A stretch of 64,000 nt of DNA from Methylobrevis albus (GTDB lineage Bacteria > Pseudomonadota > Alphaproteobacteria > Rhizobiales > Pleomorphomonadaceae): assembly GCF_015904235.1 (NCBI RefSeq), contig NZ_JADZLT010000050.1, forward strand, positions 124,001 through 188,000. The letters run 5' to 3'. The notes beneath the pieces were generated by a model. It searched no databases, was not told where the DNA came from, and worked only from the letters and a program-made list of their open reading frames with translations. The position numbers and the translations under genes are program-made. Position 1 is the first letter of the stretch. Every line of letters begins with the position of its first letter. Of this stretch, positions 8,707 through 16,450 are shown piece after piece.

Positions 8707-9099
8707 TCAGGCCGCGTCGCGGCCGCGCAGCGGCACCACGCTGGCCGCGGCGTCGGCCGCGGTGCGGGGCTCGGCCGAGGCGATCAGGCGGGCGGCGCGC
8801 CGGGCCTCGCGGGAGAGTTCCCGCTCGGCACTGCGGCGCTCCTCGACGCGGGCGACGAGATGCCGGCTCGGCTGCTCGCCGAACGGCACGTCGAGCGCGC
8901 CGTAGACGTCGGCGCGGCTGATGCCGATGTCGGACAGCATCGCGTCGTCGAGGCCATGCAGGCTGGCGATGGCGCGGCGGTCCTGCCAGGCGACGAAGCC
9001 GGCGACGATGCGGCGGGCGAGGCCGAGCAGCGGCACGCCGGCGGCGGCCGCGATACGGACGGGATATGACGGCCGGGACGGGGCGGTTTCGATGGTCAT
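8707..9099 (-). CDS. DUF1127 protein with long C-terminal extension
   Basis: This 130-residue protein has a DUF1127 core at about residues 36-66 (WQDRRAIASLHGLDDAMLSD, then IGISRADV). The C-terminal 60 residues are rich in Arg, Glu and Ala and look like a charged helix, making it about twice the size of a minimal member. A strong ribosome-binding site, GGAGG, lies 6 nt before the ATG at 9099. It is divergent from the LysR gene at 9270, an arrangement known from Brucella and Agrobacterium, where VtlR/LsrB controls small DUF1127 genes. Confidence 0.82.
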   Translation of the reverse strand: MTIETAPSRPSYPVRIAAAAGVPLLGLARRIVAGFVAWQDRRAIASLHGLDDAMLSDIGISRADVYGALDVPFGEQPSRHLVARVEERRSAERELSREARRAARLIASAEPRTAADAAASVVPLRGRDAA

Positions 9100-9214
9100 G
9101 ACGGCCCTCCTTCGGGCAAGCGACTCCCATCGCCGGCCGAGGGGTTTCTCGGGGTCCGGCGGCTTGGCTCGGGAGCCTTCTGGTATGTCGCCACCATGCC
9201 AGCGCTCTATTGAT

Positions 9215-9230
9215 CATTCCAACGAATGTT
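9215..9230. promoter_or_regulatory. Candidate LysR operator between DUF1127 and lysR (copy 2)
   Basis: CATTC at 9215-9219 and GAATG at 9224-9228 form an inverted repeat with a 4-nt centre. The overlapping CAACGAATGTT at 9220-9230 recurs, with one extra base, upstream of the first DUF1127 gene. It lies 40-55 bp before the LysR start and about 120 bp before the DUF1127 start, as expected for a shared divergent operator. Confidence 0.45.
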
Positions 9231-9269
9231 TGTAATGTAATGCATCAATCGTCGTGATGGATCGCCGCC

Positions 9270-10154
9270 ATGAACGTCCTCGACCTCGATCAGCTCCGCA
9301 CCTTCGTCGCCATCGCCGAAATGGGCAGCTTCACCGCCGCCGCCGACGTGGTGCACAAGACCCAGTCGGCCGTCTCCATGCAGATGCGACGGCTGGAGGA
9401 ACGGGTCGGCCGCGCCATCTTCATGCGCGACGGCCGCCAGAGCCGGCTGACCGAGGACGGCCGGCGGCTGCTCGAATATGCCCGCCGGCTGATCCGGCTC
9501 AACGACGAGACGCTGATCGCCTTCGCCGATCCGGGTCTCGCCGGCACCATCCGGCTCGGCCTGCCCGACGACTACGCCGACCGGCTGCTGCCCACGGTGC
9601 TCGCCGGCTTCTCGCGCATCAATCCGTCGATCGAGATCGCCGTCGACTGCCAGCCGAGCAACGTGATCGCGACGATGATCCGCGAGGACAAGCTCGATCT
9701 CGGCATCGTCACGCTGTGCGACAACGTCGTCGGCGGCGAGGTTATCCGGCGCGAACCCTTGTTCTGGGTCGGCTCGCGCGACCATTTCGTGCACGAGCTC
9801 GACCCGCTGCCGCTGGCGCTCGGCTCGGAGACCTGTGCCTGGCGCCACGCCGCCGTGCGCGCGCTCGACCGCGAAGGCCGGCGCTTCCGGATCAGCTACA
9901 CCAGCGGTTCGGCCGCGGCGCTGTCGGGCGCGGTGCTCGCCGGCCTCGCCGTCACCGTGATGGCCGAGAGCACGCTGCGGCCGACCATGCGCATCCTCGG
10001 CAGCCGCGACGGCCTGCCGGACCTGCCGATGTGCGAGATCGCGATGATCCGCTCGGAAAACGCCAGCCACCCGGTGCACGACGCCCTCGCCGGCCACATC
10101 CGCTGCTCGCTCGGCAACCTCGCCCCGGAGAGCTTCGTCGCGGCGGCGGAATGA
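9270..10154 (+). CDS. VtlR/LsrB-like LysR regulator
   Basis: This 294-residue LysR protein has its HTH in residues 1-65 (LDQLRTFVAIAEMGSFTAAA, then KTQSAVSMQMRRLEERVGR) and a substrate-binding domain from about residue 90. The HTH wording and the divergent DUF1127 gene match the VtlR/LsrB group of Hyphomicrobiales, which control small DUF1127 genes, cell-envelope functions and, in Brucella, the sRNA AbcR2. Assignment to that group rests on remembered family features and context. Cys residues near 190 and 253 are possible redox sensors, as LsrB is reported to be redox-responsive. Confidence 0.85.
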   Translation: MNVLDLDQLRTFVAIAEMGSFTAAADVVHKTQSAVSMQMRRLEERVGRAIFMRDGRQSRLTEDGRRLLEYARRLIRLNDETLIAFADPGLAGTIRLGLPDDYADRLLPTVLAGFSRINPSIEIAVDCQPSNVIATMIREDKLDLGIVTLCDNVVGGEVIRREPLFWVGSRDHFVHELDPLPLALGSETCAWRHAAVRALDREGRRFRISYTSGSAAALSGAVLAGLAVTVMAESTLRPTMRILGSRDGLPDLPMCEIAMIRSENASHPVHDALAGHIRCSLGNLAPESFVAAAE

Positions 10155-10163
10155 GCGGCGGGC

Positions 10164-11096
10164 TCAGCGCCGGCGCGTCAGCACGATGATGTTGCCGAGC
10201 ATCACGGCGCCGAGCCCGGCGACGGCGAGCGGCGTCCAGACGTAGCCCTCGGCGACCGTCGAGATCATCAGCGCGAACACCGGGAACACCACCGCCGAAT
10301 AACCGGCGCGGGCCGAACCGATGCGCCCGAGCAGCGTCAGGTAGCAGGCGAAGGCGATCACGGTGGAGACCACCGAGAGCCAGCCGAGCGAGCCGAGATA
10401 GACCGCGTCGAGCGGCAATTCGAACCGGCTGCCGCGGATCAGCGCCACCGTCGCCATGAACGCCGCGCCATAGGCCATCGACCAGGCGCTCGCCGAGATC
10501 ACCGAGATCCCGCGCCGCTGCAGCGTCGACGAGATCATGTTGCCGAGGCAGAACAGCAGCGTGCCGCCGATGCAGAGGCAGAGCGCGATCAGCGCATCGT
10601 GGTTGAACTCGGTGCCGGCGATTTCGGGCCAGAAGATCAGCGCGATGCCGGTGGAGCCGACCACGGCGCCAAGCGCGACGCCGGCCGAGATCTTCTGGCC
10701 GAGCAGCAGCGCGCCGAGCACGAGGTTGAACACCGAGGCGAGCGAGAAGACGACGGAGAGCAGCCCGGAGGGCAGCGAGTGGCTGCCGATGTAATAGAGG
10801 AAGAAGTTCGACGAGAACATCGCGACGCCCATCGCGGCGAAGCGGAGGTGGTCGCGCAGGGCAAAGCGCAGCGGCCGGTGCGAGACGACGACCCAGCCGA
10901 GCATCAGCGAGGCGGAGATCAGGAAGCGCCAGACCACCGAGACGTCGGCGGCGACACCGCCGACCGCCTGCAGCTTCATCGCGAACCAGCTCGTGCTCCA
11001 GGCGAAGACGGTGACGGCATAGAGCCCGGCGTCGACCGCCGTGAGCCCGCCGGCCCCGGGCCTGCCGCCCTTCGCCTCGTCCGCCATGCTCGCCAT
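10164..11096 (-). CDS. EamA/DMT-family exporter
   Basis: This 310-residue inner-membrane protein has ten predicted hydrophobic segments and two EamA repeats, as in drug/metabolite transporters of the RhaT/YdcZ type. Typical pieces are YAVTVFAWSTSWFAMKLQ in the first segment and GTLLFCLGNMISS in the middle. I chose the ATG at 11096 (an ATG at 11087 is equally possible). A longer form starting at 11303 would overlap the LysE-type gene and add 69 Arg/Ala/Gly-rich codons, so it is unlikely. The substrate is unknown. It converges on the LysR gene ending at 10154. Confidence 0.85.
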   Translation of the reverse strand: MASMADEAKGGRPGAGGLTAVDAGLYAVTVFAWSTSWFAMKLQAVGGVAADVSVVWRFLISASLMLGWVVVSHRPLRFALRDHLRFAAMGVAMFSSNFFLYYIGSHSLPSGLLSVVFSLASVFNLVLGALLLGQKISAGVALGAVVGSTGIALIFWPEIAGTEFNHDALIALCLCIGGTLLFCLGNMISSTLQRRGISVISASAWSMAYGAAFMATVALIRGSRFELPLDAVYLGSLGWLSVVSTVIAFACYLTLLGRIGSARAGYSAVVFPVFALMISTVAEGYVWTPLAVAGLGAVMLGNIIVLTRRR

Positions 11097-11274
11097 CGAT
11101 CGGCCCTCGCTGCCGCGGGGCGCAGCCGCACTGCCGCCCGAACTTCCGTGTCTCGCATGCCGCGGCGACGCGATCCAATTGACGCTGGTGATGGAACCGA
11201 TCGGTTCTCGTGATGCGAGGCGCGGATGTTCCGTTTCGTTCACGCCTTGAGCCGCACGCCGCGCTCCCGGCCCC

Positions 11275-11889
11275 TCAGCGCGCGGCGACCGCCACCGCCG
11301 CACCCGCCATCATGGTGCCCGCGCCGCGGTTGAGCAGCCGCATCGCCCTTGGCGAGCGGAAGAACAGCCGCGCCCGGTCGGCCGCCGCGGCATAGGCGAC
11401 GGCGATCGCGGTGAGCACGGTGACGACGACGGCGGCGAGTTCGGCGAACCCGAGCAGAGTCAGGTTTTCGAGATCGACGATCGACGGCAGCAGCGCGAGA
11501 TAGAACACGATCACCTTCGGGTTGCCGAGGGTGATGGCAAAGCCCGCGAGGAAGGCGCGCAGCGGATCGCCGGCGCGCCCGTCGGCGTCGACCGGCCCGA
11601 TCGTGCCCGGCGCACGCCACAGCTTGACCGCGAGGTAGAGCAGATAGGCGGCGCCGAGATACTTCACGACGACGAACACCATCCCGAACGACTGGGCGAG
11701 CGCGGCGAGGCCGAAGGCGGCGAAGCTGAGATAACAGAGATCGCCGGCGACGAGCCCGGCGACCATCGGCAGCGTGCGGCGGAAGCCGACGCCGAGCGCC
11801 CGGGCGACGACGGCGGTGATGCCCGGCCCTGGCGAGGCGACGGCGAGCGCGAGGGCGGCGGTGAAGGCGGCGAGGCTGAGGGGATCCAT
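11275..11889 (-). CDS. LysE-family amino-acid exporter
   Basis: The 204-residue protein is a LysE/RhtB-type translocator that exports amino acids or related compounds across the inner membrane. The signature ASPGPGITAVVARAL follows the first membrane segment, and there are six hydrophobic segments. The start at 11889 (MDPLSLAAFTAAL) gives the normal family N-terminus. It precedes the EamA gene on the same strand with a 178 bp gap. Substrate cannot be read from the sequence. Confidence 0.9.
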   Translation of the reverse strand: MDPLSLAAFTAALALAVASPGPGITAVVARALGVGFRRTLPMVAGLVAGDLCYLSFAAFGLAALAQSFGMVFVVVKYLGAAYLLYLAVKLWRAPGTIGPVDADGRAGDPLRAFLAGFAITLGNPKVIVFYLALLPSIVDLENLTLLGFAELAAVVVTVLTAIAVAYAAAADRARLFFRSPRAMRLLNRGAGTMMAGAAVAVAAR

Positions 11890-12067
11890 GGGTGCGGTCC
11901 GGCCGGCTGATGCGGAAGAGGACCGCACTCATACGCCTGGCGCCGGACCTTGCCACCCGAAAAGCCGCCGCGGGAGCCGGCTGATCGTCGAATCCCCCCA
12001 CGTCGCCACTGCTGCCCGGTTCGGCAAGTCCCGGCGGACGTCGGGTTGCTCAGCCTCGCGACCGTCA

Positions 12068-12088
12068 TCACCGGCCTTGAGCCGGTGA
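12068..12088. repeat. Short intergenic palindrome
   Basis: TCACCGGC, the 5-nt loop CTTGA and GCCGGTGA form a perfect 8-bp stem. It sits in the context CGTCA-palindrome-CCCA, which is common in intergenic DNA of Hyphomicrobiales. Confidence 0.65.
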
Positions 12089-12180
12089 CCCACTCGCTGT
12101 CCGGTACGGAATGGTGTTCGCAATGTGAAATATTGCTATAATCAATACCTTGTCTCGATCGATGCGGCGCGGCTATTGGG

Positions 12181-12201
12181 TCGCCGGGTCAAGCCCGGCG
12201 A
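12181..12201. repeat. Short intergenic palindrome, inverted relative
   Basis: TCGCCGGG, the 5-nt loop TCAAG and CCCGGCGA form a perfect 8-bp stem followed by TGACG. This is the reverse orientation of the element at 12068-12088, with the same CGTCA edge. A partial third copy begins at 13521. Confidence 0.65.
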
Positions 12202-12391
12202 TGACGATCGAGAGGGGTTCATCGGAACTGACGCCCGGCGGGTCGAGATTCAACACCTTGTCCGCGCAGGGCGACACGGCACGAACCGGACAGCAGTGCC
12301 GCGTCGCACGGCAGCGATGCCGGCGGGTGCTACCCGGGCCAGCGCCGGCCATGGTAATCACGAATGGTCGTGTTCCCGCGCCGGTGGCCCC

Positions 12392-13141
12392 ATGCACATC
12401 CTGATCGTCGTCAACTATGCGCACACCCGCCTCGGCACCGTGGGCCGCGCGCTCGAGGAAGCCGGCGCGAGCTTCGACCTCGTCCGGGCGGACCTCGGCG
12501 AGACCGTGCCGGACGATCACGCGCCCTATGACGGGCTGATCACCTTCGGCGGCGGCCAGAACGCGCTGGCGGACGAGGCCTATCCGCATCTGCCGCAGCT
12601 CGCCGAGCTGACACGGCGGTTCGGCGCGGCGGACAAGGCGGTGCTCGGGATCTGCCTCGGGTCGCAGCTCGTTGCGCGCGGCCATGGCGGCGCGAACATC
12701 ATCGGCCGGCCGCTGGAATTCGGCTGGCAGGAGGTGCGCCCCACCGCCGCCGGCCGGGCCGACCCGGTGATCGCGGCGCTCGGCGACGGCGCGCCGCTGT
12801 TTCATTGGCACAACGATACGTTCGAACTGCCGCCGGGCGGGGTGCATCTCGCCGAAAGCGACCTGACGCGGCACCAGGCGGTGCGAATCGGGCGGGCGGT
12901 CTACGCGATCCAGTTCCACTTCGAGGCGGATACTTCCGTGGTCGCCGACTGGACGGTCGACTATGCCGGCCTGCTCGCCGACCAGGCACCGGACTGGAAC
13001 GAGCGATTCCCGGCCGAAGCCGAAACGCTGGGCAAGCGCGCCGACGAGGTCGGCCTCGCACTGGCGCGGGCGTGGGTGGCGCAGGTGCGCCCGTCGGGCG
13101 CCGTGCCCGCCGCCATGGTACCGGACGCGGCGTCCGCCTGA
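12392..13141 (+). CDS. Class I glutamine amidotransferase-like protein
   Basis: This 249-residue cytosolic protein has a class I GATase fold. The nucleophile elbow GICLGSQL (Cys near residue 89) and the downstream QFHFEAD carrying the catalytic His/Glu pair are both present, so it should hydrolyse glutamine or a related gamma-glutamyl compound. It resembles GMP-synthase-like stand-alone GATases. I chose the ATG at 12392 because the fold begins directly (MHILIVVNY); upstream in-frame sequence runs through the repeats. The ammonia acceptor is unknown. Confidence 0.85.
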   Translation: MHILIVVNYAHTRLGTVGRALEEAGASFDLVRADLGETVPDDHAPYDGLITFGGGQNALADEAYPHLPQLAELTRRFGAADKAVLGICLGSQLVARGHGGANIIGRPLEFGWQEVRPTAAGRADPVIAALGDGAPLFHWHNDTFELPPGGVHLAESDLTRHQAVRIGRAVYAIQFHFEADTSVVADWTVDYAGLLADQAPDWNERFPAEAETLGKRADEVGLALARAWVAQVRPSGAVPAAMVPDAASA

Positions 13142-13174
13142 TCCGGCGGCGGCGCTCCGAAATGGTTAATCCGA

Positions 13175-13327
13175 TCAGTTCGGCTCGATCGCGATGCCGC
13201 CCTCGTCGACGCTGATCTCGACGCCGTCTTGCCGCTCCGTCTCGTAGAGCTGGTAGCCCAGTACCACGACGGCAACGACGAGAAGGGCGATCACGCCGTA
13301 GAAAAGCGGTGTCCTGTTACCGGTCAT
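13175..13327 (-). CDS. Small single-pass membrane protein
   Basis: This 50-residue protein consists of a short N-terminus (MTGNRTPLFYG), one hydrophobic segment at about residues 10-28 (VIALLVVAVVVLGYQLY) and an acidic tail. Similar tiny proteins are frequent in Hyphomicrobiales but have no known function. GGAGA lies 7 nt before the ATG. It converges on the GATase gene, 33 bp away. Confidence 0.7.
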   Translation of the reverse strand: MTGNRTPLFYGVIALLVVAVVVLGYQLYETERQDGVEISVDEGGIAIEPN

Positions 13328-13895
13328 GCGGGTCTCCTGTCCTCCGGCGCAACAGCCGGCCCCGCCGCTCAACGGCACCAGTCGTCATATGTTCCATCGG
13401 ATGTAAGCCCGTCTCGCATCGTTGAAACGGGGGTGACGGCGGCGGCGACCTCGGTCTCGGCAACGTCTCACCGCGCGTGGAGATGACGTCGGCCGAATTC
13501 CCGTGCTCGAACCCTTCCATCGTCATTGCCGGGCTTGACCCGCTGCTGTCCGGTTCAGCACGACGGCATGGGCCGGCGTGCCCGGCCTCGCCCTTCGAGA
13601 CGGCCCGTTCCGGGCCTCCTCAGGATGAGGCCTTCGAGGGATTTCTGCTTGTCATTCAGATGCTTATGCTTTTCCCTCTCCTGAGGAAGGCGCGAAGCGC
13701 CTGTCTCGAAGGACGAGGGAAAAGCCCGGGGTTTGACGTTCTTCCAGACTGCGGACCGCACGACCGCGATCGATCCAATCCATCGCGGCCGAAAAGCCTG
13801 CCCATTCCTCTACCGCCAACTCTCCCCATCCCCTCCGTTGACGCCGCCCGTCCCGCGTGGCCATCTTCGCCACCCATTCCGGCAGCCGAGGGGCC
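13328..13895. other. Gene-free, repeat-filled spacer before xseA
   Basis: I see no credible gene in these 568 bases. They hold a partial copy of the CGTCATTGCCGGG repeat at 13521-13555 and an inverted pair of a second repeat family at 13592-13719. The xseA promoter should lie in the final part, but no clear boxes are visible. Confidence 0.55.
13592..13719. repeat. Inverted pair of a second intergenic repeat family
   Basis: CCTTCGAGACGGCCCGTTCC begins at 13592 and the unit runs to about 13630 (ending CTCAGGATGAGG). A related unit in opposite orientation occupies 13677-13719 (CTCCTGAGGAAGGCGCG, then CTGTCTCGAAGG). Each has its own GC stem, and together they could fold into one long hairpin. 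This family is widespread between genes in Hyphomicrobiales. Confidence 0.7.
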
Positions 13896-15332
13896 ATGTC
13901 CGAACCGACCAATGCCGCCGAGTTCACCGTCTCCGAGATCTCCTTCGCGCTGAAGCGGACGGTGGAGGACGTGTTCGGGTTCGTGCGCGTGCGCGGCGAG
14001 ATCTCCGGCTACCGGGGGCCGCATTCGTCGGGCCACGCCTATTTCGCGCTGAAGGACGACAAGGCGCGGATCGAGGCGGTGGTCTGGCGGCCGACGATGC
14101 AGCGGCTGCGCTTCCGGCCCGAGGAGGGCATGGAGGTGATCGCCACCGGCAAGCTCACCACCTATCCCGGCTCGTCGAAGTATCAGATCGTCATCGACGC
14201 GCTGGAGCCCGCGGGCGTCGGCGCGCTGATGGCGCTGCTGGAGGAGCGCAAGGCGCGGCTCGCCGCCGAGGGCCTGTTCGCGCCCGAGGCCAAGCGACCG
14301 CTGCCCTACATGCCGCGGGTGATCGGCGTCGTCACCTCGCCGACCGGCGCCGTCATCCGCGACATCCTGCACCGCATCGCCGACCGGTTTCCGGTGCGCG
14401 TGCTGGTGTGGCCGGTGCGGGTGCAGGGCGAGACCAGCGGCACCGAGGTCGCGATGGCGATCGCCGGCTTCAACCTGATCGCACCGGGCGGGCCGATCCC
14501 GCGGCCCGACGTCATCATCGTCGCGCGCGGCGGCGGCAGCCTCGAGGACCTTTGGGGCTTCAACGACGAGGTGGTGGTGCGCGCCGCCGCCGCGTCGGAG
14601 ATTCCCCTCGTCTCGGCGGTCGGGCACGAGACCGACTGGACGCTGATCGATCTCGCCGCCGACGTGCGCGCGCCGACGCCGACGGCGGCCGCGGAAATGG
14701 CCGTGCCGGTGCGCAGCGAGCTCATGGACGTCGTCGCCGGGCTCGACCGCCGCCACCGCGCGGCGCTAGCCCGCTACATCGAGACCAACCGACGCTCGCT
14801 GTCGGCCGCCGCGCGCGGGCTGCCCCGCCCGCGCGACATCCTCGCCCTGCCGCGCCAGCGCTTCGACAGCGCGGCGAGCAACCTCGGCCAGTCACTGCGG
14901 GCGAACACCGCCGCGCACCGCGCCCGGCTCGACCGCGCCGCCGCGCGCCTCTCGCCGGCGAGCCTCGCGGTCCGGCTCGGCACGGCGGCCGAGCGGCTCG
15001 ACGGGCTGCACCGGCGCGCCGGGCGGGCGCTCGGCATCCTCGCCGAGCGGCGGCGCGAGGCGCTCGAGCGACAGGCGCGGCTGCTTGGCGTCGTCAGCTA
15101 CACGGCGGTGCTCGCGCGCGGCTTCGCCCTCGTCCGCGATGCTAGCGGCCAGCCGCTGCGCAGCGCCGCCGCGGTGATGCCGGGGGCGGCGCTGGCGATC
15201 GAGTTCGCCGACGGGCGGATCGCGGCCACCGCCGACGGCGCGACGCCGGCACAGGCCGAGGCCGCCGCGCGGCCGTCGGTGCGCCGCTCGGGCCGGGCGA
15301 AGCCATCCGAGAGCCAGGGCGATCTCTTCTGA
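13896..15332 (+). CDS. xseA: Exodeoxyribonuclease VII large subunit
   Basis: XseA is the catalytic subunit of exonuclease VII, which degrades single-stranded DNA to oligonucleotides in both directions together with XseB. The 478-residue protein has an N-terminal OB-fold (about 1-105) and the catalytic domain with [10 protein letters not shown] at 147-156, [11 protein letters not shown] at 210-220 and VGHETDWTL at 242-250. A long helical, Arg/Ala-rich region for XseB binding follows. I chose the ATG at 13896, since the family starts close to FTVSEIS. No xseB is in the window. Confidence 0.95.
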   Translation: MSEPTNAAEFTVSEISFALKRTVEDVFGFVRVRGEISGYRGPHSSGHAYFALKDDKARIEAVVWRPTMQRLRFRPEEGMEVIATGKLTTYPGSSKYQIVIDALEPAGVGALMALLEERKARLAAEGLFAPEAKRPLPYMPRVIGVVTSPTGAVIRDILHRIADRFPVRVLVWPVRVQGETSGTEVAMAIAGFNLIAPGGPIPRPDVIIVARGGGSLEDLWGFNDEVVVRAAAASEIPLVSAVGHETDWTLIDLAADVRAPTPTAAAEMAVPVRSELMDVVAGLDRRHRAALARYIETNRRSLSAAARGLPRPRDILALPRQRFDSAASNLGQSLRANTAAHRARLDRAAARLSPASLAVRLGTAAERLDGLHRRAGRALGILAERRREALERQARLLGVVSYTAVLARGFALVRDASGQPLRSAAAVMPGAALAIEFADGRIAATADGATPAQAEAAARPSVRRSGRAKPSESQGDLF

Positions 15333-15506
15333 CGGCTCCCGCCCCCGGCGGGTCGCAATCGGGCAGGGGCGACGCCATGTTCCGGGAGAAGGGGGTGGCC
15401 GATCCGCGGCCGTTGCGCTGGATCAACGAGCCTGCGGCAGTAGCGTGGTCTGCTTCCCCTCAACAGCGCATGGCGCCACGCCGCCGTGCCGGGCAGGAGA
15501 CGCATC

Positions 15507-16337
15507 ATGGCGATCAAGGACATCTTCACCGTCGTCGACGTGTTCGACGATACGCTGCCGGCCGCCCGCGCCGCGGTGGCGCTGGCCGCCGCACACTCCT
15601 CGCACGTCACCGGCCTTGCGCTGGCGATGGAGCCGATAACGCCGGGCTACCTGTCGGTGCCGCTGCCGGCCGAGTTTCTCGCCGGGGCGATCGAGGAAGC
15701 CGAGCGACAGGCGAAGGCGGCGGCCGGGCGCTTCGAGGCGCTCGCCAGCCGCAACGGCGTCGCCTTCGAGGCGCGCACCCTGACCACGCTCGCCGGCAAC
15801 ATCGCCCCCGTGCTGGCGCAGGCGCATCTCAGCGACCTCGTGCTCATCGGCCAGGAAGACCCCGACCGGCCCGAGCCGATGCGCACCGCCCTGATCGAGG
15901 CGATGCTGTTCGACGCCGGGGTGCCGCTGGTGATCGTGCCGCGGCGCTACACCGGCGACCTCGTCATCAAGCGCGTCGTCATCGCCTGGGACGGCAGTTC
16001 CAACGCCGCGCGGGCGGTGCACGCCGCCCTGCCGCTGCTGCGGACAGCCGCCGAGGTGGAGATCGTGATCGTCGCCACCGATCGGACCTGGTTCGGCGCG
16101 CCGGGCCAGGACGTCGCCACCTTCCTCGCCCGGCACGGGCTCAGCGTGTCGGTGAATACGATCAACAACGAGCCGGGCGGCATTGCCGCGACGCTCGACA
16201 ACTATGCCCGCGAAAGCGGCGCCGACCTTCTGGTCATGGGCGGCTACGGTCACAGCCGCCTGCGCCAGTTCTTCCTCGGCGGCACCACCAGCGCCATGCT
16301 GGAGACGATGACCGTTCCGGTCGCAATGGTGCATTGA
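15507..16337 (+). CDS. Tandem universal stress protein (UspA)
   Basis: The 276-residue protein contains two UspA domains. The second ends with the nucleotide-binding pattern MGGYGHSRLRQFFLGGTTS, followed by VPVAMVH, which fits ATP-binding members. The first domain is degenerate. CAGGAGA sits 5 nt before the ATG at 15507. Such proteins aid survival under starvation or oxidative stress. It is followed by the acyl-CoA synthetase/GNAT gene 113 bp downstream, itself linked to energy status. Confidence 0.9.
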   Translation: MAIKDIFTVVDVFDDTLPAARAAVALAAAHSSHVTGLALAMEPITPGYLSVPLPAEFLAGAIEEAERQAKAAAGRFEALASRNGVAFEARTLTTLAGNIAPVLAQAHLSDLVLIGQEDPDRPEPMRTALIEAMLFDAGVPLVIVPRRYTGDLVIKRVVIAWDGSSNAARAVHAALPLLRTAAEVEIVIVATDRTWFGAPGQDVATFLARHGLSVSVNTINNEPGGIAATLDNYARESGADLLVMGGYGHSRLRQFFLGGTTSAMLETMTVPVAMVH

Positions 16338-16450
16338 CGGCCCTGTAGACCACCGGCGCCGGCGCCGTCCGAATGGCGAGTGTCGGCGATGTGGCGCAGC
16401 GGCTATGCTGCCGACGACTTTCGATGGTGCGACGGCCGGATGGCGGACCA

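Larger units (their letters stand above)
11890..12391. other. Gene-free spacer with palindromic repeats
   Basis: No convincing gene lies here. It holds two members of a short palindromic repeat family in opposite orientation (12068-12088 and 12181-12201). Between them is a rare AT-rich patch with TATAAT at 12137-12142. That hexamer could be a -10 box for the GATase gene about 250 bp downstream, but no good -35 box is visible. Confidence 0.5.

Noticed and set aside
11097-11303. Longer start for the EamA exporter
   Set aside because: It would add 69 Arg/Gly/Ala-rich residues and overlap the LysE-type gene; the first membrane segment begins soon after 11096.
12114-12142. Sigma-70 promoter for the GATase gene
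   Set aside because: TATAAT is present at 12137-12142, but no acceptable -35 box lies 16-18 bp upstream and the start codon is 250 bp away.
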